Source: Streptomyces griseoluteus (GTDB taxonomy: Bacteria; Actinomycetota; Actinomycetes; Streptomycetales; Streptomycetaceae). From it: a DNA stretch of 64,000 nt. A program made the position numbers and the translations under genes. The DNA is taken from positions 133,402-197,401 of the forward strand of contig JOBE01000004.1 in NCBI GenBank assembly GCA_000717735.1. Direction: 5' to 3'. Positions 44,268 to 55,643 of this stretch are shown piece after piece (position 1 is the first letter of the stretch; each line of letters begins with the position of its first letter). The notes beneath the pieces were generated by a model. The model ran no database searches, had not been told where the DNA came from, and saw only the letters and a list, made by a program, of their open reading frames with translations.

Positions 44268-45740
44268 ATGCCGTCCCCTCTGTTCGCGGACCACCCCGCC
44301 CAGCAGCCGGAGCCGGGCGCGGTGGACGCACTGATCTCGCAGACCCGCCGCCTGCGCGGCGAGCTCGTCGCCGTGCGCCAGGACGCCGTGATGGACGACG
44401 ACGACCCACAGCAGCGCTGGCAGCGCGCCCTTTGCGACCTCGCGGTCCACCAACTCGACGATCTGGGCGCCCACTTGGGCCAGCTCCGCGCGGGCGTCCC
44501 GGACGAGACCGCCCCGGACCCGGCGGGCCGCGAAGCCGACCTCGGCTCCGCTCTCGCGACCGACCCCGGCACCGCGTACGGCGAGGCCCCCCCGGCACCC
44601 ACCGGCTCACTGCTCTCCCGCGTCGGCAGCGCCGAGTGGAACCTGCTCACCGACGAGGTCAGCTGGTCCGAAGAGCTGTTCCAGATCTTCGGACGTACGC
44701 ACGAGGCCGGCCCGATGTCGCTGGACGAGATGCCCACGATGGTCTTCGCCGACGACCAGCCACTCCTCCAGGCCATGGTGACGGACTGCCTGATCGACGG
44801 GAAGCCGATCGACGGCGAGTTCCGGATCGTGCGGACCGACGGACGGGTCCGCACGGTGCACATGACGGGCGAGCCCGTCCTCGACGCCGACGGCTGCACC
44901 GCCTCCATGTGGGCCGTCCTCCGGGACGTCAGCGAACTGCGGCGCAGCCAGCGGGCCGTCCGGGAGAGCCTGGACAACCTGGAGCACAGCCGCCGCGTCG
45001 AGCAGACCGAGCGACGGGTCGCCGTCGAGCTCCAGGAGGCGGTGCTCCCGCCGTGGCGCGGCTCGCTCCGCTTCGCCCACGACGGCCCCGCACCGCTGGA
45101 CGTGGCCGCCCACTACCTCCCGGCGGCCAGCACCGGCCTCATCGGCGGCGACTGGTACGACGCACTGGCCCTGCCCGACGGGGACGCGCTGCTCACCGTC
45201 GGCGATCTGACCGGTCACGGGGTCGCCGCGACCTCCTCCATGGCCATGCTCCTCGGCGCGCTGCGCGGCATGGCCTTCGCCGGGATCCGCCCCGCCGCGC
45301 TGATGGGTCATCTGAACCAACTCCTCGACGCCTCCGTACAACCCGCGCTCGGGAGCGCGATGTGCTGCCGTTACGACCCGGTCGCCCAGACACTGACCTG
45401 GGCGCAGGCCGGCCACCCCGCCCCGTTGCTGTTCCGCGACGGAAGGGGGCACGTCCTGCGGCGGCCCGAAGGGGTCCTCCTCGGGGCGACGACCGGTGCC
45501 GAGTACGGCGAGACCGAGACCCGGCTGCTCCCCGGCGACGTGCTCGTCCTGCACACCGACGGGCTGAACCGAGGCAGCGGCACGGGCGACGACGCGGGTA
45601 CGCGACGACTGCTCGCCCTCGGTCAGCGGCTCGCCGGGGCGCGGGACGCCCAGGACGCCGTGCGCGCGGTGATCGAGGAGTTCGGCGAGGAACTGCGCGA
45701 GGACGACGCCTGCGTGATGGTCACCCGGGTCGGGCACTGA
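44268..45740 (+). CDS. PAS-domain PP2C (SpoIIE-type) serine phosphatase
   Basis: 490 residues from ATG 44268 (CGGAG 7 nt upstream). An N-terminal helical region is followed by a PAS domain at about 115-225 (VGSAEWNLLTDEVSWSEEL, GEFRIVRTDGRVRTVHMTGE), a coiled coil, then the SpoIIE/PP2C domain from about 250 (LQEAVLPPW, GGDWYDAL near 292, DLTGHGVAA, QAGHPAPLL, LVLHTDGLN). The metal-binding Asp residues are present. Such proteins dephosphorylate anti-sigma-factor antagonists in response to a signal sensed by PAS. No anti-sigma gene lies in the window. Confidence 0.88.
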   Translation: MPSPLFADHPAQQPEPGAVDALISQTRRLRGELVAVRQDAVMDDDDPQQRWQRALCDLAVHQLDDLGAHLGQLRAGVPDETAPDPAGREADLGSALATDPGTAYGEAPPAPTGSLLSRVGSAEWNLLTDEVSWSEELFQIFGRTHEAGPMSLDEMPTMVFADDQPLLQAMVTDCLIDGKPIDGEFRIVRTDGRVRTVHMTGEPVLDADGCTASMWAVLRDVSELRRSQRAVRESLDNLEHSRRVEQTERRVAVELQEAVLPPWRGSLRFAHDGPAPLDVAAHYLPAASTGLIGGDWYDALALPDGDALLTVGDLTGHGVAATSSMAMLLGALRGMAFAGIRPAALMGHLNQLLDASVQPALGSAMCCRYDPVAQTLTWAQAGHPAPLLFRDGRGHVLRRPEGVLLGATTGAEYGETETRLLPGDVLVLHTDGLNRGSGTGDDAGTRRLLALGQRLAGARDAQDAVRAVIEEFGEELREDDACVMVTRVGH

Positions 45741-45837
45741 ACCACATGTGCGGGAAGGGCAGCTGACGACTGCCGGGCAGGCGTCAGCTCGTCACGGCGA
45801 CTCGCCGATCGACTGACGTACGCCCGCGGACTTCCCC

Positions 45838-45861
45838 AAGGGCCCCCTGGTTCGGGCCCTT
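45838..45861. terminator. Bidirectional terminator between PP2C and NsdA-like genes
   Basis: AAGGGCCC (45838-45845) and GGGCCCTT (45854-45861) with an 8-nt loop, directly abutting the TGA of the NsdA-like gene. Confidence 0.65.
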
Positions 45862-47355
45862 TCAGGCCTGCCCCGTCCTCGGCCGGTTGACCGGGGACCT
45901 GGGAAGGGCCAGCTCGATCTCCTCGCGCAGGTGCTCGATCTTCGTGTAGCCGGCGTACTGCCCGGTGAGCCGGTACATCTCCCGCAGCCGGTCCCAGGTC
46001 CGGTGGGAGGAGGTCGCCCCCATGGACATCAGGGCGAGCCGGGCGTACCGGTCGGCCTGCTCCGGATCGTCGGCGATGAAGCAGGCCGAGGCGAGCGAGA
46101 TGTGGTCGAAGAGCTTCGAGCGTTCGTGGCCGTCGCGCCGCAGTTCGAGCGCCAGCCTGGCGTGACGCTGGGCGGGAACCGCCGCCGCTGGGTCGTGATC
46201 GGCGAGGGTGCGGTAGGCGAGTGCCTGCATGCCGTGCATGTCGGCCTCGTCGAAGTTCTGCATCCAGCTCGGCGTCTCCTCGTCGCGCCGGTCGGACACG
46301 AACATCTCCTCCGCCTCGCCGAGGGTGCGGCGCATGGCCTGCCCGCGGCCCATCGAGGCCTGCGCCCAGGCCTCGATGGTGTGGAACATGGCCTGCGTCC
46401 GGGGCAGTACCCGCTCGCCCGAACCGTCCACGGCCAGCTTCATGAGGTCGAGGGCGTCGTCGGGCCTGCCCAGGTGCACCATCTGCCGGGCGGCACGGGA
46501 CAGCGCCTCGCCGGCCCGGGGCCGGTCGCCGCCCTCGCGGGCCGCGTGGGCGGCGATCACGAAGTACTTCTGCGCCGTGGGTTCGAGGCCCACGTCGTGC
46601 GACATCCAGCCGGCCAGGACGGCCAGGTTGGCGGCGACGCCCCACAGGCGCCGCTGGAGGTGGTCGGCGTGGCGGTAGGCGAGCATGCCGCCCACCTCGT
46701 TGAGCTGGCCCACCACGGCCTTCCGTTGGAGACCGCCGCCCCGGGAGGCGTCCCAGCGGCGGAACACCTCCACCGAGTGCTCCAGGGCCTCGATCTCCTG
46801 GGACCCGATGGGGGCGGCCTCGTAGCGGTCGAACCCGGCGGGGTCGGCGTGAAGGGGGTCGGTGGCCCGTGGGGCGGTGCCCGGGCGGGCGGGGTCGGTC
46901 TGCAGCCAGTCGTTCATGGCGTTGCTGAGTACGGAGCCGGCGGCAAGCGCGGCACCCGCGCCCACCAGGCCGCGTCGGTTGAGCATGAGGTCCATTCCCG
47001 TGAATTCGGTGAGGACCGCCGCCGTACGATCGGGTGCCCAGGGCAGCCCGTCAGGGTTCTCCGTCTTCCTGACGTCCTGCCGTCTTCCGGCGCGCCCGTG
47101 TCGTACGAACCCGAGGTCCTCGATGGTCACGACACGGCCGAGTCGCTCGGTGAACAGTGCTGCCAGCACCCGGGGGACGGGATCGCGCGGGGTCTCACCG
47201 CGGTCGATCCAGCGCCGCACCCGCGAGGTGTCGGTCGCCAGCTGGGGGTGGCCCATGGCCGCCGCCTGCCGGTTGACGAGTCTCGCGAGTTCGCCCTTGG
47301 ACCAGCCGGCCAGGCCGAACAGGTCTGCCAGGCGGGTGTTGGTTTGTCCGGTCAC
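45862..47355 (-). CDS. NsdA-like TPR regulator
   Basis: 497 residues from GTG 47355. The N-terminus TRLADLFGLAGWSKGELARL, then QLATDTSRVRRWIDRGETPRDP and VPRVLAALFTERLGRVVTIEDLG, is as recalled for NsdA of Streptomyces coelicolor, a negative regulator of differentiation and antibiotic production. A hydrophobic/Ala-rich stretch follows (RRGLVGAGAALAAGSVLS), then TPR-like helices to the C-terminus. The helix-turn-helix-like N-terminus suggests DNA or partner binding. It may be NsdA itself or a close paralogue. The upstream frame extension was rejected as it has no ribosome site. Confidence 0.78.
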   Translation of the reverse strand: MTGQTNTRLADLFGLAGWSKGELARLVNRQAAAMGHPQLATDTSRVRRWIDRGETPRDPVPRVLAALFTERLGRVVTIEDLGFVRHGRAGRRQDVRKTENPDGLPWAPDRTAAVLTEFTGMDLMLNRRGLVGAGAALAAGSVLSNAMNDWLQTDPARPGTAPRATDPLHADPAGFDRYEAAPIGSQEIEALEHSVEVFRRWDASRGGGLQRKAVVGQLNEVGGMLAYRHADHLQRRLWGVAANLAVLAGWMSHDVGLEPTAQKYFVIAAHAAREGGDRPRAGEALSRAARQMVHLGRPDDALDLMKLAVDGSGERVLPRTQAMFHTIEAWAQASMGRGQAMRRTLGEAEEMFVSDRRDEETPSWMQNFDEADMHGMQALAYRTLADHDPAAAVPAQRHARLALELRRDGHERSKLFDHISLASACFIADDPEQADRYARLALMSMGATSSHRTWDRLREMYRLTGQYAGYTKIEHLREEIELALPRSPVNRPRTGQA

Positions 47356-47588
47356 GTCTAAGCCCCCAGGTTCTCGGCTGAGTTGACAGTAACCCCGTGT
47401 CATAGGGCTGGCGACTATTCGCCAGGGTTCGCCAGGGTGCGCCCGATGTTCCGCCACCCGGGCCCGGGTGTCAGGTAGGAACGCGCCACCCCGCCCCGCC
47501 GACCGGCCCTCATTCCCCAGGGTGCGGACCGGGGGCGGGCGGGGCGACGCACGCAACTCGTCGGCGCACGAAGGGATCTGTCACCTCC

Positions 47589-48716
47589 ATGTACACAGCA
47601 TCGTCCTCCGTGTCCGCCCCGCCCCGGCCGCAGCACCGCATCGTCCAGGCCGGTGCCGGACCGTACCTCGCTCCCGCCCCGCAGGCCGTCAGGCCCAGGC
47701 GTTGGGCGGGCGGCACCGGAACCCAGCCGATCAGCGGGAGAATCGACCTGTCCGGCCCCCAGGGGGCGCAGCTGAAGATGGCGATCGCCTCGGTCCACCG
47801 CATCTGCCCGGAGTTCAACCCGGTGCAGGTACTGCGGCGCAGCGGGCGTTCCGTACTGATCGTCGGGACGACCGGGCGGGCCACGGCGGTCGCGAAGTGT
47901 TTACTGGACCACTCCCCCGCGTGGGTCGAGCGGTTCCGGCACGAGATAGCTTCCTACCGCACCTTCGTCCGGCACCGTCCGCCGGTGCGGGCACCGCGGC
48001 TGATCGCCGCGGACCCGGAGAACTGCACGCTCGTGATCGAGCGGATGCCCGGACGGGCGGCGGCGCTCTCGCGCCACCCCGTCGAGGCGCCGCCGCGGGC
48101 CGACGTGCGGGCCGCGCTCGGCGCGGTGGCCCGGCTCAACGCCTGGCGGCCGCCGGCCGGCACCTTCGACGCCCCGCTGGACTACGGGACGCGGATCGCG
48201 CGCTACCACGAGCTCGGGCTCTTCACCGATCGGGACAGGGACGACCTGCAGAAGCTGCTGCACGGTCTGGCGCAGGCCGGTGGCCGTCAGGGCATGGGCC
48301 AGTTCTGTCACGGTGACGCCCTGCTCTCCAACATCCTCCTCTCCCCCGCCGGACCGGTGCTCGTCGACTGGGAGCACGCGGGCTGGTACCTGCCGGGCTA
48401 CGACCTGGCGACGCTGTGGGCGGTACTCGCCGACGCGCCGCTGGCCCGGCGCCAGATCAGTCAGCTCGCACAGCAGGCGGGGCCGGCGTCCCGCGACGCC
48501 TTCCTGGTGAACCTGATGATCGTGCTGACGCGGGAGATCCGTACCTACGAGACGGCGGTGCAGCGCACCATGAAGGAGGCGCCGCCGGCCGGAACCGTGC
48601 AGGTGCCCACGGGGGCGCTCGCTCCCGGCGAGGAACAGCGGCTGCTCCTGAGGCGGCTGCACGACGACTGCGCCATGGCACGGCGGGCCGTGCGCGCGGC
48701 GGTCGGGACACGCTGA
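47589..48716 (+). CDS. Aminoglycoside-phosphotransferase-fold kinase-like protein
   Basis: 375 residues. APH fold: [20 protein letters not shown] in the N-lobe, TLVIERMPG hinge, catalytic loop [13 protein letters not shown] (HGDxxxxN) and metal-binding VLVDWEHAG (Asp in place of the usual IDW). A Pro-rich N-terminal tail of about 50 residues precedes the kinase. Divergent from the NsdA-like gene with a 233-bp gap. Resistance function is not implied; most such genes act on unknown small molecules. Confidence 0.78.
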   Translation: MYTASSSVSAPPRPQHRIVQAGAGPYLAPAPQAVRPRRWAGGTGTQPISGRIDLSGPQGAQLKMAIASVHRICPEFNPVQVLRRSGRSVLIVGTTGRATAVAKCLLDHSPAWVERFRHEIASYRTFVRHRPPVRAPRLIAADPENCTLVIERMPGRAAALSRHPVEAPPRADVRAALGAVARLNAWRPPAGTFDAPLDYGTRIARYHELGLFTDRDRDDLQKLLHGLAQAGGRQGMGQFCHGDALLSNILLSPAGPVLVDWEHAGWYLPGYDLATLWAVLADAPLARRQISQLAQQAGPASRDAFLVNLMIVLTREIRTYETAVQRTMKEAPPAGTVQVPTGALAPGEEQRLLLRRLHDDCAMARRAVRAAVGTR

Positions 48717-49043
48717 AGGGCGGGCCCGACCGGCGACACGGGGGAGGTGGGCCGTGCGCCCGGTGCCGACACACCGGGACGCGGCGCACCGGATTCCCCC
48801 GGTCTCACCGCATGTACGTCACCGGTCCGATAGGGCCCGGACCCTGACCAATGGTCCACTCCACTGACGCGTCCCAGGCCCGGGACCCGTCTGCGCGAAA
48901 CTCCGCCGAATGGCCTCCGTTCCCGCTCTGACGTGGGAACTTCTGTGCGCGCGGGTGTGATTGACGGATCGTCCGGGAGCCGATACCCCTGTACGGGTTC
49001 GGTCCCGCACGCCCCGGTGTCACCCCCGCCCCTGGAGGCTGCC

Positions 49044-51026
49044 TTGCTCCGTTCCGCGTCCCCCCGACGTACGACTTCGCGTCGGCTACCGAGGTCGGTG
49101 GGCGCCGTCGCGTCCGCCGCCCTGCTGCTCCCCCTGCTCTCCGCCGCCCCGCCGGCCGGCGCCGGGGTGCCCGACGCGGGTTCCCTCCAGGCGCAGTTCG
49201 CGCGGGCGGCCGCGCGTCACGGCGTGCCCGAGAGCGTGCTGCTCGCCGTCTCGTACCTCCAGTCGCGCTGGGACGGCCACGGCGGTGCGCCGAGCGTGAC
49301 CGGCGGCTACGGGCCGATGCATCTGACGGACGCGGTGACGGCCCTCGCCGACGCCGCCCCGCACCACTCGGACGGTGTGGAGGACCCGCGCGGCGACTCC
49401 TCGCGACCGGAGCGCCCGGAGCGTTCCGGCGTCGAGGCGCCGCTCCCGGCGGCGGGGTCGCTGCCCGCGCGGCTGCGGACCCTGGAGCGGGCCGCCGAGG
49501 TGTCCGGGATCCCGGCCGGGGAGCTGCGGACCGGCACGGCGGCGAACATCGAGGGCGGGGCTGCGCTGCTCGCCGCGGCGCAGCGGGAGGCGGGCCTTCC
49601 GGCGAGCGCCGACCCGGCGGACTGGTACGGGGCGGTGGCGCGGTACTCGGGCGCTGACGACTCGGCCACGGCGGCGACGTACGCGAACGACGTGTTCGAC
49701 GTGATCCGCGGTGGCGAGTCCCGGACGACGGACAGTGGGCAGCGGGTGACGCTCGCGGCCGACCCCGCGGTGGCGCCGGTCACGGAGCAGGTGGCGGCCC
49801 TCGGGCTGCGCCGGCCCGCCGCCGGTCCCGTGGAGTGTCCGCCCACGGTGGCCTGCGAGTGGATGCCGGCGCCGTACGAGGAGTTCGGCGACGGCGACTA
49901 CGGCAACCACGACAAGGCGAACCGGCCCTCCGCCCAGTCGATCGACTACATCGTGGTCCACGACACCGAGGCCGACTGGAACACCACGCTCGACCTGGTG
50001 CGGGACCCGACGTACGTGTCCTGGCAGTACTCGCTGCGCTCCTCCGACGGACACATCGCCCAGCACGTGCCGCTGAAGGACGTGGCCTGGCACGCGGGCA
50101 ACTGGTTCGTGAACGCCAAGTCGGTGGGGCTGGAGCACGAGGGCTTCCTCACCTCGCCGGACTCCTGGTACACGGAGGCCATGTACCGGACGTCGGCCCG
50201 GCTCGTGCGGTACCTCGCGGCCCGGTACGACATCCCGCTCGACCGGCAGCACGTCCTGGGGCACGACAACGTGCCGGGTACGGTCACGGCCAACATCAGG
50301 GGCATGCACACGGACCCGGGGCCGTACTGGGACTGGGCGCACTACTTCCGCCTCCTCGGCCGTCCGATCACCCCGAGCGCCGGTCCTGACGCGGGCGTGG
50401 TGACGATCCGGCCCGACTACGGCGCGCACCGGCCGGTCTACACGGGCTGCGTGACGGCGGGCGTCGTGTGCGCGCCGCACGGCAGCGGGGCGGTGCGCCT
50501 GCACACCGCGCCGAGCGCCGACGCGCCCCTGGTGAAGGACATCGGTCTGCGGCCGGGCGGGCAGGACTCGACCACCGGGGTCAACGACACCGGGGCGCGT
50601 GCCTCGACGGGGCAGAGCTACGCGGTGGCGGAGCGCCGGGGTGACTGGACGGCGATCTGGTACCTCGGGCAGCGGGCGTGGTTCCACAATCCGGGGAAGG
50701 AGCCGACCGCGGTGAACGCGCGGGGCCTCGTGCTGACTCCCCGGGAGGGGCTGGCGTCGGTGCCGGTGTACGGGCGGGCCTACCCGGAGGCCTCGGCGTA
50801 CCCGGCGGGTGTTCCGGTGCAGGCGGTGTCGCCGCTGTCGTACCGGCTGCTCGCCGGTCAGCGGTACGTGGTGGGCGACCGGACCCCGGGCGAGTACTAC
50901 TTCGCGCCGGTGTTCGACAGCAGCGGCCATCGGGTCGTTCGCGGCCAGGAGGAGTACTACCAGATCCAGTTCGGCCATCGAGTGGCTTTTGTGAAGGCCG
51001 CTGACGTGCGGGTTTCCCAGTCCTGA
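49044..51026 (+). CDS. Secreted N-acetylmuramoyl-L-alanine amidase (Amidase_2) with SH3-like C-terminus
   Basis: 660 residues from TTG 49044, with TGGAGG 5 nt upstream, followed by a signal peptide (RRLPRSVGAVASAALLLPLL ... AGA). Residues 45-260 are a helical transglycosylase-like region (RHGVPESVLLAVSYLQSRW). The Amidase_2/PGRP domain is about 310-460: zinc His in YIVVHDTE, GNWFVNAKSVGLEHEGF, GHDNVPGT and MHTDPGPYWDW. The C-terminus (480-660) has SH3-like wall-binding repeats (RLHTAPSADAPLVKDI, ADVRVSQS). It cleaves the amide between MurNAc and the stem peptide. A strong terminator follows. Confidence 0.86.
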   Translation: MLRSASPRRTTSRRLPRSVGAVASAALLLPLLSAAPPAGAGVPDAGSLQAQFARAAARHGVPESVLLAVSYLQSRWDGHGGAPSVTGGYGPMHLTDAVTALADAAPHHSDGVEDPRGDSSRPERPERSGVEAPLPAAGSLPARLRTLERAAEVSGIPAGELRTGTAANIEGGAALLAAAQREAGLPASADPADWYGAVARYSGADDSATAATYANDVFDVIRGGESRTTDSGQRVTLAADPAVAPVTEQVAALGLRRPAAGPVECPPTVACEWMPAPYEEFGDGDYGNHDKANRPSAQSIDYIVVHDTEADWNTTLDLVRDPTYVSWQYSLRSSDGHIAQHVPLKDVAWHAGNWFVNAKSVGLEHEGFLTSPDSWYTEAMYRTSARLVRYLAARYDIPLDRQHVLGHDNVPGTVTANIRGMHTDPGPYWDWAHYFRLLGRPITPSAGPDAGVVTIRPDYGAHRPVYTGCVTAGVVCAPHGSGAVRLHTAPSADAPLVKDIGLRPGGQDSTTGVNDTGARASTGQSYAVAERRGDWTAIWYLGQRAWFHNPGKEPTAVNARGLVLTPREGLASVPVYGRAYPEASAYPAGVPVQAVSPLSYRLLAGQRYVVGDRTPGEYYFAPVFDSSGHRVVRGQEEYYQIQFGHRVAFVKAADVRVSQS

Positions 51027-51032
51027 CGGTGA

Positions 51033-53384
<2,352 letters not shown>

Positions 53385-53391
53385 CACGCGG

Positions 53392-53426
53392 GAGGCCGCC
53401 GCCGGAAGTCTCCCGGCGGCGGCCTC
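53392..53426. terminator. Bidirectional terminator between geoA and the S4-domain gene
   Basis: GAGGCCGCCGCCGG (53392-53405) pairs perfectly with CCGGCGGCGGCCTC (53413-53426), 7-nt loop. Confidence 0.8.
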
Positions 53427-53439
53427 GTCACGTCTCGCG

Positions 53440-53805
53440 TCAGGCGCGGCGGCCGCGCAGTTCGTCGAGTTCACGGCGGTCGCGCTTGGTCGGGCGGCCC
53501 GCGCCCCGGTCACGTACGGCGGCGACGGCCACCTCCTCGCGCGGCGGCGGGGGCGGGCTGTTGTCCACGTACGCCTCGACGGCGACCGGCGGGCCCACCC
53601 GCTTGGTGTGGAGCACCTTGACCTCGACGATCCGCTCGCGGCCGCCGTGGAAGACACGGACCTCGTCGCCGGGCTTCACCGGCTGGGCGGGCTTGGCCCG
53701 CTCGCCGTTGACCTTGACGTGTCCGGCCCGGCAGGCCGCGGCGGCCTGGGACCGGGTCTTGGTGAGGCGGACCGCCCAGACCCAGCTGTCGACGCGTGCG
53801 CTCAT
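53440..53805 (-). CDS. S4-domain RNA-binding protein (Hsp15/HslR-like)
   Basis: 121 residues. The S4 fold is at the N-terminus (VDSWVWAVRLTKTRSQAAAA, CRAGHVKVNGE, KPGDEVRVFHGG), followed by a Pro-rich linker and a basic C-terminus (GRPTKRDRRELDELRGRR). Similar to heat-shock protein 15, which binds 50S subunits with stalled tRNA. Start gap to the next gene 16 nt; likely co-transcribed with the 53822-54322 gene. Confidence 0.85.
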   Translation of the reverse strand: MSARVDSWVWAVRLTKTRSQAAAACRAGHVKVNGERAKPAQPVKPGDEVRVFHGGRERIVEVKVLHTKRVGPPVAVEAYVDNSPPPPPREEVAVAAVRDRGAGRPTKRDRRELDELRGRRA

Positions 53806-53821
53806 CGGCCCCCGCTCCCCG

Positions 53822-54322
53822 TCAGCCCTGCTGGAACAGCTCGGCGGGCAGCGGCTTGAGCAGCGCGTACAGGTCGTCGGTGATCGGCCGGTCCCAACTG
53901 GCGATCGTCACCAGGACGTTGTCGCTGCGGTCGAACTGGACGCAGGAGATGCGGCTCTCGGAGAGCTTGAGGCGACGGACGATGAGGAGGTTGTCGCCCT
54001 GCATCACGGGCATGTCCTCGGTGTCGAGGACCTCGACCGGCTCGTCGTTCTCGAGGGCGGCGAGGAGCTGGGCCACCTCGAAGGGGATCTGGGCGTCCGC
54101 GAGATCGCGCGCCGGGGAGCCCTCCGGCAGGTTGCCGATGATCATCGCGGGGCCCCGGCCGCCGAACAGGTCGTAGCGGAGGAAGACGCCCTGGCAGGAG
54201 CCGTCGGGGGCGGGCAGCAGACCGGCGCCGAGATTGCCGGGCCAGTCCCCCGGGTCCATGGCCAGGACGTCGAAGTCCGGGCCCGCGGGTGTGGCGGCGC
54301 TACGGCGGCGGAGGAAGGACAT
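53822..54322 (-). CDS. Conserved hypothetical protein
   Basis: 166 residues from ATG 54322. Sequence features: FDVLAMDPGDWPGNLGAGLL, QGVFLRYDLFGGRGPAMIIG, VAQLLAALENDEPVEVLDTEDM, then a conserved-looking C-terminus (ASWDRPITDDLYALLKPLP). No signal peptide or membrane segment. It seems to be a Streptomyces-wide family without known function. Confidence 0.6.
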   Translation of the reverse strand: MSFLRRRSAATPAGPDFDVLAMDPGDWPGNLGAGLLPAPDGSCQGVFLRYDLFGGRGPAMIIGNLPEGSPARDLADAQIPFEVAQLLAALENDEPVEVLDTEDMPVMQGDNLLIVRRLKLSESRISCVQFDRSDNVLVTIASWDRPITDDLYALLKPLPAELFQQG

Positions 54323-54461
54323 ACGGCCAATGGTACGTGTCCCGGCGCGCGATGCGAGCGCCGGGAGACTCCGGACGGCGACGACCGCGATGCTTACCGT
54401 GAGTGAGCACCTCGCGGTCGGTCTCACCGTACGTGACCGGGTCTCCGCCGCCCGGGATCGC

Positions 54462-55643
54462 TCAGGCCGTGGGCGGGGTGTCCCCCACGAGCCACATGGA
54501 GAAGAACTGCGCGCCGCCTCCGTAGGCGTGCCCGAGGGCCCGGCGTGCGCCCTCGACCTGGTGCTCGCCCGCCTCGCCGCGTACCTGGAGGGCGGCCTCG
54601 GCGAAGCGGATCATGCCGGAGGCTCCGATGGGGTTGGTGGAGAGCACCCCGCCGGAGGGGTTCACGGGCAGGTCCCCGTCGAGTTCGGTCACCCCGGCCT
54701 CGGTGAGCTTCCAGCCCTCGCCCTCCTCGGCGAAGCCGAGGTTCTCCAGCCACATCGGCTCGTACCAGGAGAACGGCACGTACATCTCGACGGCGTCGAT
54801 CTCCCGCCGGGGATCGGTGACGCCGGCCTGCCGGTAGACGTCGGCGGCGCAGTCCCGGCCCGCCTGCGGCGAGACGAAGTCCTTGCCTGCGAAGAGGGTG
54901 GGTTCGCTGCGCATCGCCCCGCCGTGCACCCAGGCGGGCGGACGCGGCGAACGGGCCGCGCCCGTACGGTCGGTGAGGATCATCGCGCAGGCGCCGTCGG
55001 AGGACGGGCAGGTCTCGGAGTAGCGGATCGGGTCCCACAGCATCGGGGAGGCCTGCACCTTCTCCAGGGTGAGGTCGTGCTCGTGGAGGTGGGCGTACGG
55101 GTTCAGGAGCGCGTTGCGCCGGTCCTTGTACGCGACGAGGGAACCGATGGTGTCCGGGGCGCCGGTGCGGCGCATGTAGGCCCGGACGTGCGGCGCGAAG
55201 AAGCCTCCGGCGCCGGCGAGCAGCGGCTGCTGGAAGGGGACGGGCAGGGAGAGGCCCCACATGGCGTTGGACTCGGACTGCTTCTCGAAGGCGAGGGTGA
55301 GGACGGTCCGGTGGACGCGGGCGGCGACCAGGTTGGCGGCGACGAGCGCGGTGGAGCCGCCGACCGAGCCCGCCGTGTGCACCCGGAGCATGGGCTTGCC
55401 GACGGCGCCGAGCGCGTCGGCGAGGTAAAGCTCCGGCATCATCACGCCCTCGAAGAAGTCCGGGGCCTTGCCGATGACGACGGCGTCGATGTCCGCCCAG
55501 GTCAGTTCGGCGTCCGCGAGGGCGCGGACAGCGGCCTCGCGGACGAGTCCGGCGATCGACACGTCCCGGCGGGCGGCCACGTGCTTGGTCTGACCGATGC
55601 CGACGACGGCTACGCACTCTTTCGATGTCACAGCCTCAGGCAC
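54462..55643 (-). CDS. ltp3: Thiolase-like aldolase, Ltp3 type (sterol side-chain)
   Basis: 393 residues; mycobacterial Ltp3 (Rv3523) is recalled as 394. Thiolase fold of the SCP-x branch: VAVVGIGQTKHVAARRD at the N-terminus, RYSETCPSSDGACAMIL in the middle, VNPSGGVLSTNPIGASG and GHAYGGGAQ at the C-terminus. The usual nucleophile region reads HTAGSVGGSTAL and lacks the catalytic Cys, so it is not a normal thiolase. Relatives are retro-aldolases that release the C24 branch of sterol side chains with a DUF35 partner. GTG 55643 overlaps the stop of the Ltp4-like gene by 8 nt. Confidence 0.78.
   Translation of the reverse strand: MPEAVTSKECVAVVGIGQTKHVAARRDVSIAGLVREAAVRALADAELTWADIDAVVIGKAPDFFEGVMMPELYLADALGAVGKPMLRVHTAGSVGGSTALVAANLVAARVHRTVLTLAFEKQSESNAMWGLSLPVPFQQPLLAGAGGFFAPHVRAYMRRTGAPDTIGSLVAYKDRRNALLNPYAHLHEHDLTLEKVQASPMLWDPIRYSETCPSSDGACAMILTDRTGAARSPRPPAWVHGGAMRSEPTLFAGKDFVSPQAGRDCAADVYRQAGVTDPRREIDAVEMYVPFSWYEPMWLENLGFAEEGEGWKLTEAGVTELDGDLPVNPSGGVLSTNPIGASGMIRFAEAALQVRGEAGEHQVEGARRALGHAYGGGAQFFSMWLVGDTPPTA

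Noticed and set aside
47589..48716. Aminoglycoside resistance gene
   Set aside because: Only the APH fold and catalytic motifs are seen; the fold is widespread and substrate cannot be inferred.
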